From NCBI RefSeq assembly GCF_021223605.1, contig NZ_CP075175.1:1530001-1594000 (forward strand): a stretch of 64,000 bases of DNA, given 5' to 3'. Shown in pieces: positions 17,615-27,046 of the stretch. How positions within the stretch are numbered: the first letter of the stretch is position 1; each line of letters opens with the position of its first letter. Made by a program: the position numbers and the translations under genes. The notes beneath the pieces were generated by a model. It was not told the origin of the DNA. It searched no databases and worked only from the letters and a program-made list of their open reading frames with translations. This DNA is from Paenibacillus sp. 481. Its GTDB lineage: Bacteria > Bacillota > Bacilli > Paenibacillales > Paenibacillaceae.

Positions 17615-19813
17615 CTAATCCGATAATAGTAATATCATTTGCACGCTCATCATGGCGCGCTCAGCATCAGCAGTTAGCATAAACTTCTTATCGTTGGCGG
17701 GGTGCGGCATCGCTTCTAGGTGCCGCACCTCAGCTTCGTATTTGGCGAACAATTGCTCAACGCCTTGCGCTAGTATGAGCGCATGACGCTGTTCGCCTCT
17801 TCTTGCTGCGGCCAGTGCCTGCGCAGCGAGCTGCTCGACCGCTTCCGTCTGCAAGGCGCGGTCGTAACGGTCACTTTGGATCGCCGCCTCCCAATAGGCG
17901 ACGGCGTCCTGCGGGCGGCCGCTGGCGCCGAATGCAAGCGCAAGCTCGCGGTAGAGCTGCTTGCCCGAGCGCTCGTACCGCAGCCCCTCCGCTAGGAGGG
18001 TGGCGGCTTCGGGCGCGGGCAGGCGGCTCGCCACGGCAATGCGTAGCGCCGTGTTGGCCGGTGTGAGGCGCAGCGCAGCGGCATGGAGCTGCGCCTTGTT
18101 GCGCACGGCCACGCCCGTATTAGAGGCGTCGCCAACAGCAGAGCTGCCGTTGATGCCATCGCTGGTAGCTGCGGTCAAGAGCTGTGCCACAAGATGGCAT
18201 ACGCCAAGCAACGCTACGACCGCGAGCGGCACGACGAGCATGAGCGCCTTGCCGATTATCATCTTGCCACGCACAGAATGATCGGCTATCCACTCCACAC
18301 GTTCCTCGCTCCTGTTGTACGATATGGCCAGTATGAGAAACGACAGCCACAGCAGTACGATAAAGCCATAGGCCATATCAAAATCGAACACACTGTGCAG
18401 CGTAAGCGTAGTCGCTGCCATTGCCATACCAACGTGGCGCCGCCATGCGGACACAAGCGCCCAACAAGCTAAGCCCAGAGCTGGCAGTGTGCCTACTAGG
18501 CCAATATCAAGCAGCAAATCAAGCACGCTGCTATGAACCTCTTTTCCCACGTAAGGCTCACTTTGTATACTTGCGAATTGCTGCCGCCATGCATCACCGC
18601 CCGAGCCAAACCAAGGTGACACCTGCCACAATTGAAAGGCATCTGCATAAATAAGCGTGCGCGCCCCTGCCGTTTCATAATGCTCAGTAAGTCGGTCTGT
18701 CGCATGCGCTGGTAACAAAGCTAGCCCCACAACGAGCAGCAACCCTATGATTACACCGCGCACGAGAACACCTTTTCGACCAATGTATAAACTCGCCACA
18801 ATAGAACCTACCCACAGCAACAAAAATGGAAGGGCAATTAAACTGCTCTGTTGTAACCATAACGCCGCTGTTCCACTTACCGCTGCAAAGCTGATCACCA
18901 TAAACCAGATAGACCATCCGATATAAGCGATACGCTGTTTTTTCATTGTTAGCGTACCTATTCCCCAGACGACCAGCATGACTAACCAAGCGCCTCGTGA
19001 CTCTGTGAGTCCCAGCACCGTTAAGTGTGGTACTAACGGAATAGTGGCCAATAACCACTTGTAACGATTGTCCGCTTGTACAGCCGCAAATAAATGAAGC
19101 AGCGCGAATGACCCCGCGATTGCCCCTAGAGCATTCGGATATTGCACCCAACCTGCTAGCCGAAAGCCTAGTGCCGAAATTTGCTCATTATCACTTCGCA
19201 TGACTCCTGTATCTGCTGCAAAAATACCATAAAGCATACATAGGGATGCTAGGCTACTGACAAGTCCCACGATCCCAATCCCACCATAGAACAACTTCCA
19301 AGTCGTATGACCTTTGTTACCCGTTAAGAAGCTCCACCATACAATAACCCAAGCGGTATACATGCTCCATCGGATCAATTGCAGCTCTGTCCCATACATG
19401 GAAGCTGGTTCTAGTAGCAGTGCTGCACCGTAGCATACAGCAACGTAAAATGGGAAATACAACATGAGCGGCATTTGAGCCATGTGCACCATTGAATGGG
19501 GGTAGATGAAATGATCCGCTTGTTCAACAGTTGCCATTTGCGCCGTGTATGTGCTTCGATTCAAGCGTATTAGCGGGAACACGACCTTATATAGTAGCAA
19601 ACCTACAGCAAACAATAACAAGATTAGAGCGACGGGCAACATATCTCTGTCAAAAAAAAGGCCATTACTCCACAGCGAGCGCAGCAATATGAATATCAAC
19701 ATACTTACTCCCGCCACAGCAACTGAGCGAGTTTGCAGCTCATCTTTTTCGTATATAGGCACATGCAATATCTTCGAATTAGTGACTGATCGAGACAATT
19801 TAGAATGGTCCAT
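17615..19813 (-). CDS. O-antigen ligase/polymerase-like membrane protein with TPR-type tail
   Basis: 732 residues. Residues 30-520 carry about twelve membrane segments with the Wzy_C/O-antigen-ligase pattern: GFRLAGWVQYPNALGAIAGSF and SRGAWLVMLVVWGIG in the middle, then a large extracytoplasmic loop with WFGSGGDAWRQQFASIQS and AHS-like EVHSSVLDLLLDIGLVG. The last 190 residues form an Ala/Leu-rich helical tail of TPR type (SGRPQDAVAYWEAAIQSD). It probably polymerises or ligates lipid-linked surface polysaccharide. No other glycan gene is adjacent, and no acceptor is known. The DNA of the tail (about 17780-18100) is clearly more GC-rich than its surroundings. The ATG has a GAAGGGGA ribosome binding site at long spacing. 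Confidence 0.8.
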   Translation of the reverse strand: MDHSKLSRSVTNSKILHVPIYEKDELQTRSVAVAGVSMLIFILLRSLWSNGLFFDRDMLPVALILLLFAVGLLLYKVVFPLIRLNRSTYTAQMATVEQADHFIYPHSMVHMAQMPLMLYFPFYVAVCYGAALLLEPASMYGTELQLIRWSMYTAWVIVWWSFLTGNKGHTTWKLFYGGIGIVGLVSSLASLCMLYGIFAADTGVMRSDNEQISALGFRLAGWVQYPNALGAIAGSFALLHLFAAVQADNRYKWLLATIPLVPHLTVLGLTESRGAWLVMLVVWGIGTLTMKKQRIAYIGWSIWFMVISFAAVSGTAALWLQQSSLIALPFLLLWVGSIVASLYIGRKGVLVRGVIIGLLLVVGLALLPAHATDRLTEHYETAGARTLIYADAFQLWQVSPWFGSGGDAWRQQFASIQSEPYVGKEVHSSVLDLLLDIGLVGTLPALGLACWALVSAWRRHVGMAMAATTLTLHSVFDFDMAYGFIVLLWLSFLILAISYNRSEERVEWIADHSVRGKMIIGKALMLVVPLAVVALLGVCHLVAQLLTAATSDGINGSSAVGDASNTGVAVRNKAQLHAAALRLTPANTALRIAVASRLPAPEAATLLAEGLRYERSGKQLYRELALAFGASGRPQDAVAYWEAAIQSDRYDRALQTEAVEQLAAQALAAARRGEQRHALILAQGVEQLFAKYEAEVRHLEAMPHPANDKKFMLTADAERAMMSVQMILLLSD

Positions 19814-19848
19814 AATTAGAGCGTTCCCCTTCTCTTTCTTTGCAAAAA

Positions 19849-19873
19849 AGAGGCCAACCTTAGGTTGACCTCT
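19849..19873 (-). terminator. terminator of secreted Ig-like gene
   Basis: On the minus strand AGAGGTCAACCT...AGGTTGGCCTCT forms a 12-bp stem with one G-T pair, followed by six T. It lies 35 bp after the stop of the gene at 19907. Confidence 0.85.
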
Positions 19874-19906
19874 AGATGCAACATCCCGTTAAACCATCGC
19901 AGCGTT

Positions 19907-21331
19907 CTACTCTCCGCTAACGAGCAATGCAAACTTGGCTCGTATGTAATCGTTATTCCCTTGTTTCAGCAGCCAAATACGTGCATCTGTGATGTCCGCT
20001 TTGGATTTGCCTCTTCGTTTAGCCTCTTCTAAGATTTCGGCCTTGAGCTGTTCCTTGCTTTGCAATTCCAGCACTCGCTCAAGTGTGACCGTCGATCCAT
20101 CGGAGTGATATACCCCATAAAGGCCTGCGGCAAGCTCATTCGTGAACGACTGACTCTTATCGATCGGAAGTTGTACGGAATCCCCTGCCGCACCTGCTGT
20201 TGCCTTGCGTGCTACTCCTGTTGCTGCAAGACGTTCCAAGGCAGCCACATCCGGTAAACGCTCGCTAAAACGCAATAAATAATACGTTCCGCTGCGTGCA
20301 CTTTGCATCTCGACAACGTTGTTCACTTCGCTGTAAGTTCCTGCGATGCCAGCAACGCTCGGCATCCATGCATGAATTTCCATCGTACCAGTTACATCAT
20401 CGCCACCGCGTCCATCACGTGCTGTTATCTCGAGTTGGACTGTGCCTGTTGAAATACTTTTTACAGTAAGTATTTCGCCTTGAAGCTCGGTTTGAACAAT
20501 GCCACTTGGTGATGCGGTTACGGTAAAGTTCAATTTATCCCCGTCTGGATCGGTAAACATTCCGCTGCTCTGCAAAGAAATGTTTACGTTGCCGTCCCTA
20601 CTTACGTTCAGACGCTCCACTTTCGTGGAATCGTGGATAGGACTCGTATTAACGGAATAATCCTTATAATAAGTGGCCGTTACTCGCTGTGTACCGACAC
20701 TCGTTGTTACTTTGAACACGGCTCGATCGTCCTCAGCAACCTTAGCAGTAGATACATAAGGTTTAGTCGGATTGGTTTGATCAAGCCTAGGCCTACTAAA
20801 TACCCGATCGCCTTTTTCAAAATACATCTGTGTCTGTGTAACATTATTACTCCAATTGGCATTAAACATATCTGCTAATGCGTTAATCTCAACGGCGTCC
20901 AGTTGAACGTACTCATCCCTGTCCGCTACCTTTATCGTTGGGATATTACTCACACGAGGATCCGTCACCGTAATCGTAAACTTATGGCGCTCTCTATCTC
21001 CCGTTGCATGAATCCACTCATATTCAACTGTCGTCATCCCTAGTCTACGCGGTTCGACCACATACTGGGGAGACGGTGTCTCCTGCACCGTAACGGTAGC
21101 TATACTATCGTCAATATTAATAACTTGACTGTATGTAGCTCCGGTAACAGACAGCGGGACAGGGAACAACTGCTTGCTCCCGATGTTTAGGGTGTAGTCG
21201 GTATATGTTTTGTCTGGAAATATGGTTCCAGCCGCTTCTACATTCGCTGGTGCAAACGCAAAAGACAGCAGTAAAATAGCTGCTATTATCCAACTTTTAA
21301 ACACGATACAAAGCTGCCTTGCAACACTCAA
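19907..21331 (-). CDS. secreted protein with Ig/cadherin-like domains
   Basis: 474 residues with a signal peptide (SWIIAAILLLSFAFAPANVEA, cleavage after AxA near residue 34). The body is beta-rich: a region with Ig-like strands (about 40-130), a second domain (about 200-330) containing FTDPDGDKLNFTVTASPSG and ITARDGRGGDDVTGT, the calcium-binding-like motifs of dystroglycan/cadherin-type domains, and an alpha/beta C-terminus ending in a helical segment. It is probably a wall or matrix protein, without an LPXTG signal or SLH domains. The start is TTG with a GGAGAGAG ribosome binding site. It is a single-gene unit. Exact function unknown. Confidence 0.7.
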   Translation of the reverse strand: MSVARQLCIVFKSWIIAAILLLSFAFAPANVEAAGTIFPDKTYTDYTLNIGSKQLFPVPLSVTGATYSQVINIDDSIATVTVQETPSPQYVVEPRRLGMTTVEYEWIHATGDRERHKFTITVTDPRVSNIPTIKVADRDEYVQLDAVEINALADMFNANWSNNVTQTQMYFEKGDRVFSRPRLDQTNPTKPYVSTAKVAEDDRAVFKVTTSVGTQRVTATYYKDYSVNTSPIHDSTKVERLNVSRDGNVNISLQSSGMFTDPDGDKLNFTVTASPSGIVQTELQGEILTVKSISTGTVQLEITARDGRGGDDVTGTMEIHAWMPSVAGIAGTYSEVNNVVEMQSARSGTYYLLRFSERLPDVAALERLAATGVARKATAGAAGDSVQLPIDKSQSFTNELAAGLYGVYHSDGSTVTLERVLELQSKEQLKAEILEEAKRRGKSKADITDARIWLLKQGNNDYIRAKFALLVSGE

Positions 21332-21465
21332 GCTGACTCTCTCCTCTCCGATTATACGTTACTCAGCACGCTTCATTGCGCATATATGTTCATATTATAA
21401 TATAAACACCTTTATAGAATAACGCTGCAAACAGGTTCAGACAACTATTTGTCGCAATTTGTGCC

Positions 21466-22176
21466 TTAGGCGTTTCCGTTGCCAGTAGTATCCACGGGCG
21501 CACCAGTCAACCCCCGCTTTGATTTGCGATTTACGTGATATTCAATTTGTTCACGCAAGATATAAGCGCGTAAGGCGCGAGCCCCTTCTTCTTTTGCATT
21601 TTCTAAGACTGCACCATAAAATGTTTCTTTCTCTTTCATCATTTGCCGCTTAATTTGAAGACGGCATGGCAAGGAAAAACCGAGCTGCAATTCGGCAACT
21701 ACCCATTCGTTGCCTCCGAGCTGAACATCTTTTAAAGTGGTAAATCCGAGTCCGCCCAAGCTAATGTCATTTATTTGTATCGCAATGGGCGAAGATACCG
21801 CCGTTGATGAGCCGCTTGTTGACTCACGGGCAAGAATAAAGCCATGTTTGCGGATTTCGACCCGCGGATGATCCCGTTTATCTATGAACTTACGCTGTTG
21901 ATGCGGCGGGTGAATAAGAAGAAGCGAGCCCTTATCACGAGCAATCACTCTTGTCGTAAACGTATGCATCCCGACTGGTGAATACAAGGTGACCTTTACT
22001 TGCTCTCCCAGTTGGAATCGATCAAACTCGGGCAATTCAACATCCATCAAGTCTCCCTCAACGTATGACAACACTCCAGATGCTACGCATCGTTCTCCTT
22101 CTAACACCGTTCGACTGTGCAATAATGCACGGAGAGGCTGCGGCTTCACGTCTTGTGTGAGTAGTTCTTTCATCAA
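21466..22176 (-). CDS. PilZ-domain c-di-GMP effector (YcgR-like)
   Basis: 236 residues. An N-terminal YcgR-type beta-barrel (about 10-95) precedes a PilZ domain with both c-di-GMP binding motifs: RDHPRVEIR (RxxxR) and DISLGGLGF (D/NxSxxG). In Bacillus a similar protein, YpfA/DgrA, binds c-di-GMP and slows motility. The gene lies 65 bp downstream of a diguanylate cyclase gene on the same strand, so maker and reader of the messenger are probably co-expressed. The C-terminus is a short basic tail. Confidence 0.88.
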   Translation of the reverse strand: MMKELLTQDVKPQPLRALLHSRTVLEGERCVASGVLSYVEGDLMDVELPEFDRFQLGEQVKVTLYSPVGMHTFTTRVIARDKGSLLLIHPPHQQRKFIDKRDHPRVEIRKHGFILARESTSGSSTAVSSPIAIQINDISLGGLGFTTLKDVQLGGNEWVVAELQLGFSLPCRLQIKRQMMKEKETFYGAVLENAKEEGARALRAYILREQIEYHVNRKSKRGLTGAPVDTTGNGNA

Positions 22177-22241
22177 ATAACCTCCTACTGACTTCCATCA
22201 AGCACACCTCATCATACGGAACACCTTTGAACACTGTATCT

Positions 22242-23951
22242 TCACGTATCGCTCTGTGTCGGTGCCACCTCATCATAATGACTGTTCGCAGCTACGATAC
22301 AATTGCGTCCGCGCTGTTTGGCTTGATACAACGCCCGGTCTGCTTGTTCAATCAAACGGAGAACCCAAGCTTGCGGGTCATGCATCTCCGTCTCTTCACC
22401 TTCATAGCTGATCCAGCCCATGCTTACGGTTACGATAATTGGATCGCCATCATCGGTTACAATCGATTGGTGTTCAATCGCTTCCACGATGCGTCTGGCT
22501 ACAAGCTGTGCTTGGCCACCATGAGCATATGGCAAGTACACAATAAATTCTTCCCCACCGTAACGCGCTAATAAATCGGTGCCGCGAAGGACGGAACGAA
22601 CCACCTCAGCTATTAAACGAAGCACACGATCCCCGATCAGATGCCCGTACGTATCATTGATGCGCTTAAAATGGTCGATATCAAACAAAATTAAACTAAA
22701 TGGCGTCCGTGAATGCGTATGGATAACGACATCGGTCTCTAAACGCTGCATTAAGTAACGACGGTTATAACATGCTGTCAGAACATCCGTTACAGCCATA
22801 TGTTCTAGCTTGCGATTTGCTGTACGTAATTCCTGCTGAATGTGTACAAGTTCTTGATTCCGTTCAAATAGTATCCTATTTTTATGATTCATTTCGTCTA
22901 GTAGATGCCGAAGCTCAGTCACATCATGAAAGGTGAGCAAACGACCTACCCATGTTTTTTTATCGTCTAAAATAGGGAAAATGTGAAGAGATACATATCT
23001 GGATTGCGATGTTTCGATACAAATTTCGGTCTCGATCGCCTCATAGCGATTGTAATAGTAAGCTGTCCAGACACGATCAGCCTCAACGGGGTCTGGAATT
23101 TGACGAACGACAATCTTCATGTTCAACTGTTCTCCTCGATGAACGGACAAAAAAGAGTCCATGCCTCGGTTCACATCAAGCACAATATCATCGTCGTCAA
23201 CTACAATGATTCCTTCCTTCATCGTATCGACAACTTCACGCCGAGCAATAGAAACAATCTCCAACACCCGGTAACGTTGAATAACGAACACGAAGCAGAT
23301 ATCGGACAGTAAGATGCCAAGCGAAGTTAAGCCGAACAATTCACGCCCTTGTCCCGGAAAATATGTGATGACATTGTTAACTAGATCAGCAAGTGTAAAT
23401 ACGATGAAAATAAGCATGCCCAGCATTAAAAGGGACAATTGCTTGCGTTGAGTTGCAGATGGGGAGGTACGTATGGTGCGCAGCATCAGCACGGCTGCCA
23501 ACACGAAATAAACGGCACACACCATCACATATAGCACAAAAAAAGGGCCATAGCGGTAATACTGCCCTTGTGAGCCAAGTATAGTTAACCAGAGCTCTGG
23601 ATAGATGGACATCAGAAAAGTTATAACAACGACGGGTGCGATGGCCTTGTATATCGTTGAATGCGGTAACGAATACGACTGCTGCGTTAACAAGCGTGTG
23701 AAGAGCAGCCAGCCAGGCCCAAGAGCTAGTAAAGACATTAAGCCAATGAGGAGTGAGAGGTCTCGGAGTGCGATCTCATCTGCTGCATGGTGGAATACGA
23801 TCTGACTAAGTGGCCACAACATCATTAAAAAATGGAACGCCAAATAAGTCTTATGAAGTGTCGTAATTTGATTTACAGCAAACACGTAAATAAAAATGGA
23901 GAAAAGAATGATAAAAAGGAAGGAGTCGATCCAATATGGTCCCAATAGCAT
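22242..23951 (-). CDS. membrane diguanylate cyclase (7TM-PAS-GGDEF)
   Basis: 569 residues. Seven or eight membrane segments in the first 230 residues (HisKA_7TM-like sensory region) are followed by a PAS-type domain (about 240-350, with VVDDDDIVLDVNRGMD), a short coiled coil and a GGDEF domain. The catalytic motif is RYGGEEF and the helix FDIDHFKRINDTYGH is intact, so it should make c-di-GMP. An inhibitory-site RxxD (RGTD) lies exactly five residues before GGEEF, indicating product inhibition. The frame is open to 23969, but the ATG at 23951 has an AAAGGGTGAG ribosome binding site. It is followed by a PilZ effector gene. Confidence 0.9.
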   Translation of the reverse strand: MLLGPYWIDSFLFIILFSIFIYVFAVNQITTLHKTYLAFHFLMMLWPLSQIVFHHAADEIALRDLSLLIGLMSLLALGPGWLLFTRLLTQQSYSLPHSTIYKAIAPVVVITFLMSIYPELWLTILGSQGQYYRYGPFFVLYVMVCAVYFVLAAVLMLRTIRTSPSATQRKQLSLLMLGMLIFIVFTLADLVNNVITYFPGQGRELFGLTSLGILLSDICFVFVIQRYRVLEIVSIARREVVDTMKEGIIVVDDDDIVLDVNRGMDSFLSVHRGEQLNMKIVVRQIPDPVEADRVWTAYYYNRYEAIETEICIETSQSRYVSLHIFPILDDKKTWVGRLLTFHDVTELRHLLDEMNHKNRILFERNQELVHIQQELRTANRKLEHMAVTDVLTACYNRRYLMQRLETDVVIHTHSRTPFSLILFDIDHFKRINDTYGHLIGDRVLRLIAEVVRSVLRGTDLLARYGGEEFIVYLPYAHGGQAQLVARRIVEAIEHQSIVTDDGDPIIVTVSMGWISYEGEETEMHDPQAWVLRLIEQADRALYQAKQRGRNCIVAANSHYDEVAPTQSDT

Positions 23952-24121
23952 GTTCTCACCCTTTATCAAATTCCTGAACGGGACGCTCGTATATAGGCCT
24001 ATTATTGAGGATTTAGAACTATACAGGTCCCAAATTATTCTACCCCATTTTATAGTGGGTTACAATTAAGATTCCTGTAAATACTGGGTTAAATTCATAT
24101 AAATTGCGGTATAAAATACAT

Positions 24122-24150
24122 AAAAGGCAGTCGCATATGGACTGCCTTTT
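24122..24150 (-). terminator. terminator of methyltransferase gene
   Basis: An 11-bp perfect stem AAAAGGCAGTC/GACTGCCTTTT with a 7-nt loop is followed on the minus strand by ATGTATTTTAT. It ends the unit of the methyltransferase gene at 24264. Confidence 0.8.
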
Positions 24151-24250
24151 ACACTGCTTTATGCTTAGGACCCATTGCCTATTCATTACCACATCAAAGG
24201 ACGCATCGTGGTTAGATTCGGCTGTTAGGGTTGGCAATTGGGATTAGCGG

Positions 24251-24276
24251 TTAGCGCTTAGGATTAGCGCTTAGGA
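24251..24276 (-). repeat. 13-bp tandem duplication at gene end
   Basis: TTAGCGCTTAGGA occurs twice head to tail (24251-24263 and 24264-24276). The second copy contains the stop codon and the last four codons of the methyltransferase gene, so the first copy is a duplicated gene end in the 3' untranslated region. Confidence 0.9.
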
Positions 24277-25442
24277 GCACTATCTCCAGGCAATAGATCA
24301 GCAAGCGCGCGCTCCAAGTACGGCTGAATGGACAGAAAATCACGGAAGGCCGTGTATTGCTGCCATGATTGTTCCACGTTTCCTTCAGTACGCACCGCAC
24401 GAATCAATAAATTTTTGGGCGTATGCTCCATGTCGATAAACTCTAGTAGTTGTGTCCGATAACCTACACAATCGAGCAATTTGGCGCGAACCGCATCTGT
24501 CGACAATGAGGCGAAGCGCTCCCGCAAAATGCCATGCTCCAAAATCGGACCGAGTACTTCCTGCTCCACTTGACGATACAGTTCGTGCTGGCAGCATGGC
24601 ACAGACAAGATGACACTAGCTCCCCAACGGACGGCTTTGTTTAGCGCTGCGTCTGTAGCAATGTCACAGGCATGAAGCGTCACGACCATATCAACCGTGT
24701 CGACCCCACCATATTCGGCAATATCGCCGACTAAAAATGACAGGCCATCGTACTGAAGACGACGCGCCAGCGACTCGCAGTGCTCGATAACGTCTTTTTT
24801 CAAATCTAAGCCGATAATGTGAACATCTTTGCCGGATTGCACTTTCAAGAAATGGTATAGGGCAAACGTTAAATACGATTTGCCGCAGCCAAAATCTAAA
24901 ATGCGCACCGTCCGCCCCTGCGGCAAGTAAGGCAGCACATCCGCGACCATCTCCAAAAAGCGATTAATTTGCTTGAATTTATCGTACTTGGCAGCGAGCA
25001 CTTTACCTTGCTCATTCATAATGCCCAGCTCAATAAGAAACGGAACAGGGTCGCCTTCGTTAAGCACGTACTGTTTCTTACGATTGTGCGAGACGTCTAC
25101 CTTTTTAACGACAGCTGCTTGTTGGCGAATCGATACTTTAAACTTTTTACTAATTAAAACTTGATAGTCTGCCTCTGTCGTCCGCAGTAACCCTTGACGG
25201 AACGTTGTTTCAAATAGTTCCAACAAACGCTCGCTCGCTTGAGCCCAAGGTACATTTTCATGTGTAACCTTGTTCGCAAAGTGATACTCGAACTGCAAAT
25301 GCAGCTCGTCTCGTACGAGGACGGGCTTGACGATGAGTTTCGTGTAGCCTTCCTCTGTCTTCTTACGAAGTTGACTAAGCACCGCGGAATCAAGCAAAGA
25401 TTGCTCGATGACTCGGTTAATAAGTTGTGCTAATTGTTCCAT
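24264..25442 (-). CDS. class I SAM-dependent methyltransferase (Methyltransf_32-like)
   Basis: 392 residues. An N-terminal helical/beta domain (about 1-165) precedes a Rossmann methyltransferase domain with ILDFGCGKSYLTFALYHFL (motif I), HIIGLDLKKDVIEHCE (motif II), SFLVGDIAEYG (motif III) and DMVVTLHACDIATDAAL (motif IV). VPCCQHEL near residue 285 matches the PF13679-type family. These are probably RNA or small-molecule methyltransferases; the substrate is unknown. Soluble. It ends at a terminator, with the next upstream gene 60 bp away on the same strand. Confidence 0.82.
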   Translation of the reverse strand: MEQLAQLINRVIEQSLLDSAVLSQLRKKTEEGYTKLIVKPVLVRDELHLQFEYHFANKVTHENVPWAQASERLLELFETTFRQGLLRTTEADYQVLISKKFKVSIRQQAAVVKKVDVSHNRKKQYVLNEGDPVPFLIELGIMNEQGKVLAAKYDKFKQINRFLEMVADVLPYLPQGRTVRILDFGCGKSYLTFALYHFLKVQSGKDVHIIGLDLKKDVIEHCESLARRLQYDGLSFLVGDIAEYGGVDTVDMVVTLHACDIATDAALNKAVRWGASVILSVPCCQHELYRQVEQEVLGPILEHGILRERFASLSTDAVRAKLLDCVGYRTQLLEFIDMEHTPKNLLIRAVRTEGNVEQSWQQYTAFRDFLSIQPYLERALADLLPGDSAPKR

Positions 25443-25504
25443 GTTGTTGTACTCCTATTTAAATACTTCAATTCGTGTTATATGGTCAGTTGTACAGCTA
25501 TCCA

Positions 25505-26359
25505 CTAGCTTCTTATTGCTGTATGACGGAAATGAACAACATCCGCTAAGCCTTCTTGCAGCTCGTCACGCGGCAGACCGCCTTGCTCCAATTGAGCATC
25601 GTCGAAGGCCGACAAGCGGTCATAAAACGCTTCTGCTGCCCGAATCCGCTCACTTAAAGTAAGGTATGTGCCATCCGCCGATTCACGGCCATCTACAGGT
25701 AAATACTCACGGCCTTCCATTTCGTCAGCCGCTTCGTGATCCTGCGTTCCGTGGCTCTGCGTTTCGTGGCTCTGCAACCAGCGAAATAAAGCGTCCTCCG
25801 CCTCTGCATACCGTCGGTCGGTCTCATGCCAGCGCCATAAACGATGCAGCGTACGGTCATCGAGACGAACCATTTTTAACAATTCCAACGCTTCAAGTGC
25901 ACGCTGTTGTGCAGGGACTAGCCTTCGATCACTGCCTTGCAACATGGCCTCCAGCAGCAACGTGAGCGCTTTGCTCAGACGCTGAATGTAACTAGCTTCA
26001 ACTTCCGCTAATTGAGGATGCGGATGAAGATACACTCCATCAGCTGGCCGCGCGGAAGACGGATCTGATTGCAAGCGCAGGTCGCTCTCATACTCCAGCT
26101 TCGCACGCTCAAGCAATAGGTAAGCAAAAGCTTGCAGCTCATCGGCATGAATGGCCCCGTTACGGGTAAATAGACGCTGAAGGTCATCCGCTGTTAATCG
26201 ATCTGCTAAGCCACCATTTATCCGAAAGCGCTTCTGCATCAGCTCATCTAGTTCGTGCAGCACGTCGATTCGTTCGCTCTGCTCACGAAGTCCGACTGCT
26301 TTGCCAAGAATGGCGGCCATTTCTTCAATCATGCGCACTAAATAATCACGCTGATACAT
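25505..26359 (-). CDS. DUF6483-like helical protein
   Basis: 284 residues, almost entirely alpha-helical. The N-terminus (YQRDYLVRMIEEMAAILGKAVG) looks like the DUF6483 family of Firmicutes, for which no function is known. The region around 205-230 is a low-complexity stretch rich in His, Glu, Gln and Ser (SHETQSHGTQDHEAADE), encoded by repetitive DNA. No membrane segment. It lies between the sdpRI-like pair and the methyltransferase, all on the minus strand with 12 and 62 bp gaps, so joint transcription is possible. Confidence 0.6.
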   Translation of the reverse strand: MYQRDYLVRMIEEMAAILGKAVGLREQSERIDVLHELDELMQKRFRINGGLADRLTADDLQRLFTRNGAIHADELQAFAYLLLERAKLEYESDLRLQSDPSSARPADGVYLHPHPQLAEVEASYIQRLSKALTLLLEAMLQGSDRRLVPAQQRALEALELLKMVRLDDRTLHRLWRWHETDRRYAEAEDALFRWLQSHETQSHGTQDHEAADEMEGREYLPVDGRESADGTYLTLSERIRAAEAFYDRLSAFDDAQLEQGGLPRDELQEGLADVVHFRHTAIRS

Positions 26360-26371
26360 CGTATCACCTCA

Positions 26372-27046
26372 TTAAATTTGTTTCTGACGACGATACAAAA
26401 GAAAAGAGTAGATGACAGGGAGAAAAGCGCTAACTAACGCAACAAGAAGAATAATCGTCGCGGTGCTGTACGGCTCAGTTGCCCAAGCCAATACAACAAA
26501 AATGAAACCCGAAATGACCCATACTCGAGCAGCGAAGCGGTGTGTCAGCCTCCACACATTCTCATTATCTAGTGTCCAAGGTGTGCGAATGCCCATAAAA
26601 TAATTAGGACGGAGTCTGCCCATCGAATTGCCGATAAGAATCCACAGCAGTCCCATTCCAATTAAAATAATGTCCGTGATCGGCACATTCCAGCCCAATT
26701 GATAAGCCAATGCTGAACCGAATACGACGTGTAAAAAAATCGAGAGCAGCCAAAAAAATGCATCATAGGTGGGCCCGAACTTTTCGTAGTTTTGTGCTTT
26801 TGGATCCAATAATGGTGAAAAGATGTGTAGCCCACTTGGCAGCAGGACACTGAATACAGTAAACATCCCTAAAAAAGCTGCCTTTGACATGGTCCCATCC
26901 GGTTCCCCTTTGAAGTTAAAGTGCGAGATGACTTGCTCAGGAAGTTGCGAATACAAAGACCAGGCTAAAGCACAGACGATGATGTTAAACGCGAGTAGCA
27001 GTACGGCGTTGCGGCGAAAAATGACCTTGCGACCATCTGTCTTCAT
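26372..27046 (-). CDS. sdpI: SdpI-family immunity-like membrane protein
   Basis: 224 residues with six membrane segments. The DUF1648-type N-terminus (YSQLPEQVISHFNFKGEPDGTMSK region) and the SdpI block (MGRLRPNYFMGIRTPWTL) are clear. In B. subtilis SdpI protects against the SdpC cannibalism toxin and also sequesters the repressor SdpR at the membrane. Here the start overlaps the stop of the ArsR-type repressor gene (ATGA), as in the sdpRI operon. No sdpABC toxin genes are in the window, so it may be a free-standing immunity or cell-envelope protein. Confidence 0.85.
   Translation of the reverse strand: MKTDGRKVIFRRNAVLLLAFNIIVCALAWSLYSQLPEQVISHFNFKGEPDGTMSKAAFLGMFTVFSVLLPSGLHIFSPLLDPKAQNYEKFGPTYDAFFWLLSIFLHVVFGSALAYQLGWNVPITDIILIGMGLLWILIGNSMGRLRPNYFMGIRTPWTLDNENVWRLTHRFAARVWVISGFIFVVLAWATEPYSTATIILLVALVSAFLPVIYSFLLYRRQKQI

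Noticed and set aside
17783-18472. Several overlapping plus-strand frames
   Set aside because: They result from the GC-rich tail of the O-antigen-ligase-like gene; no start signals or domains.
24040-24237. 65-codon minus-strand frame
   Set aside because: Overlaps the terminator hairpin at 24122-24150 and has no ribosome binding site.
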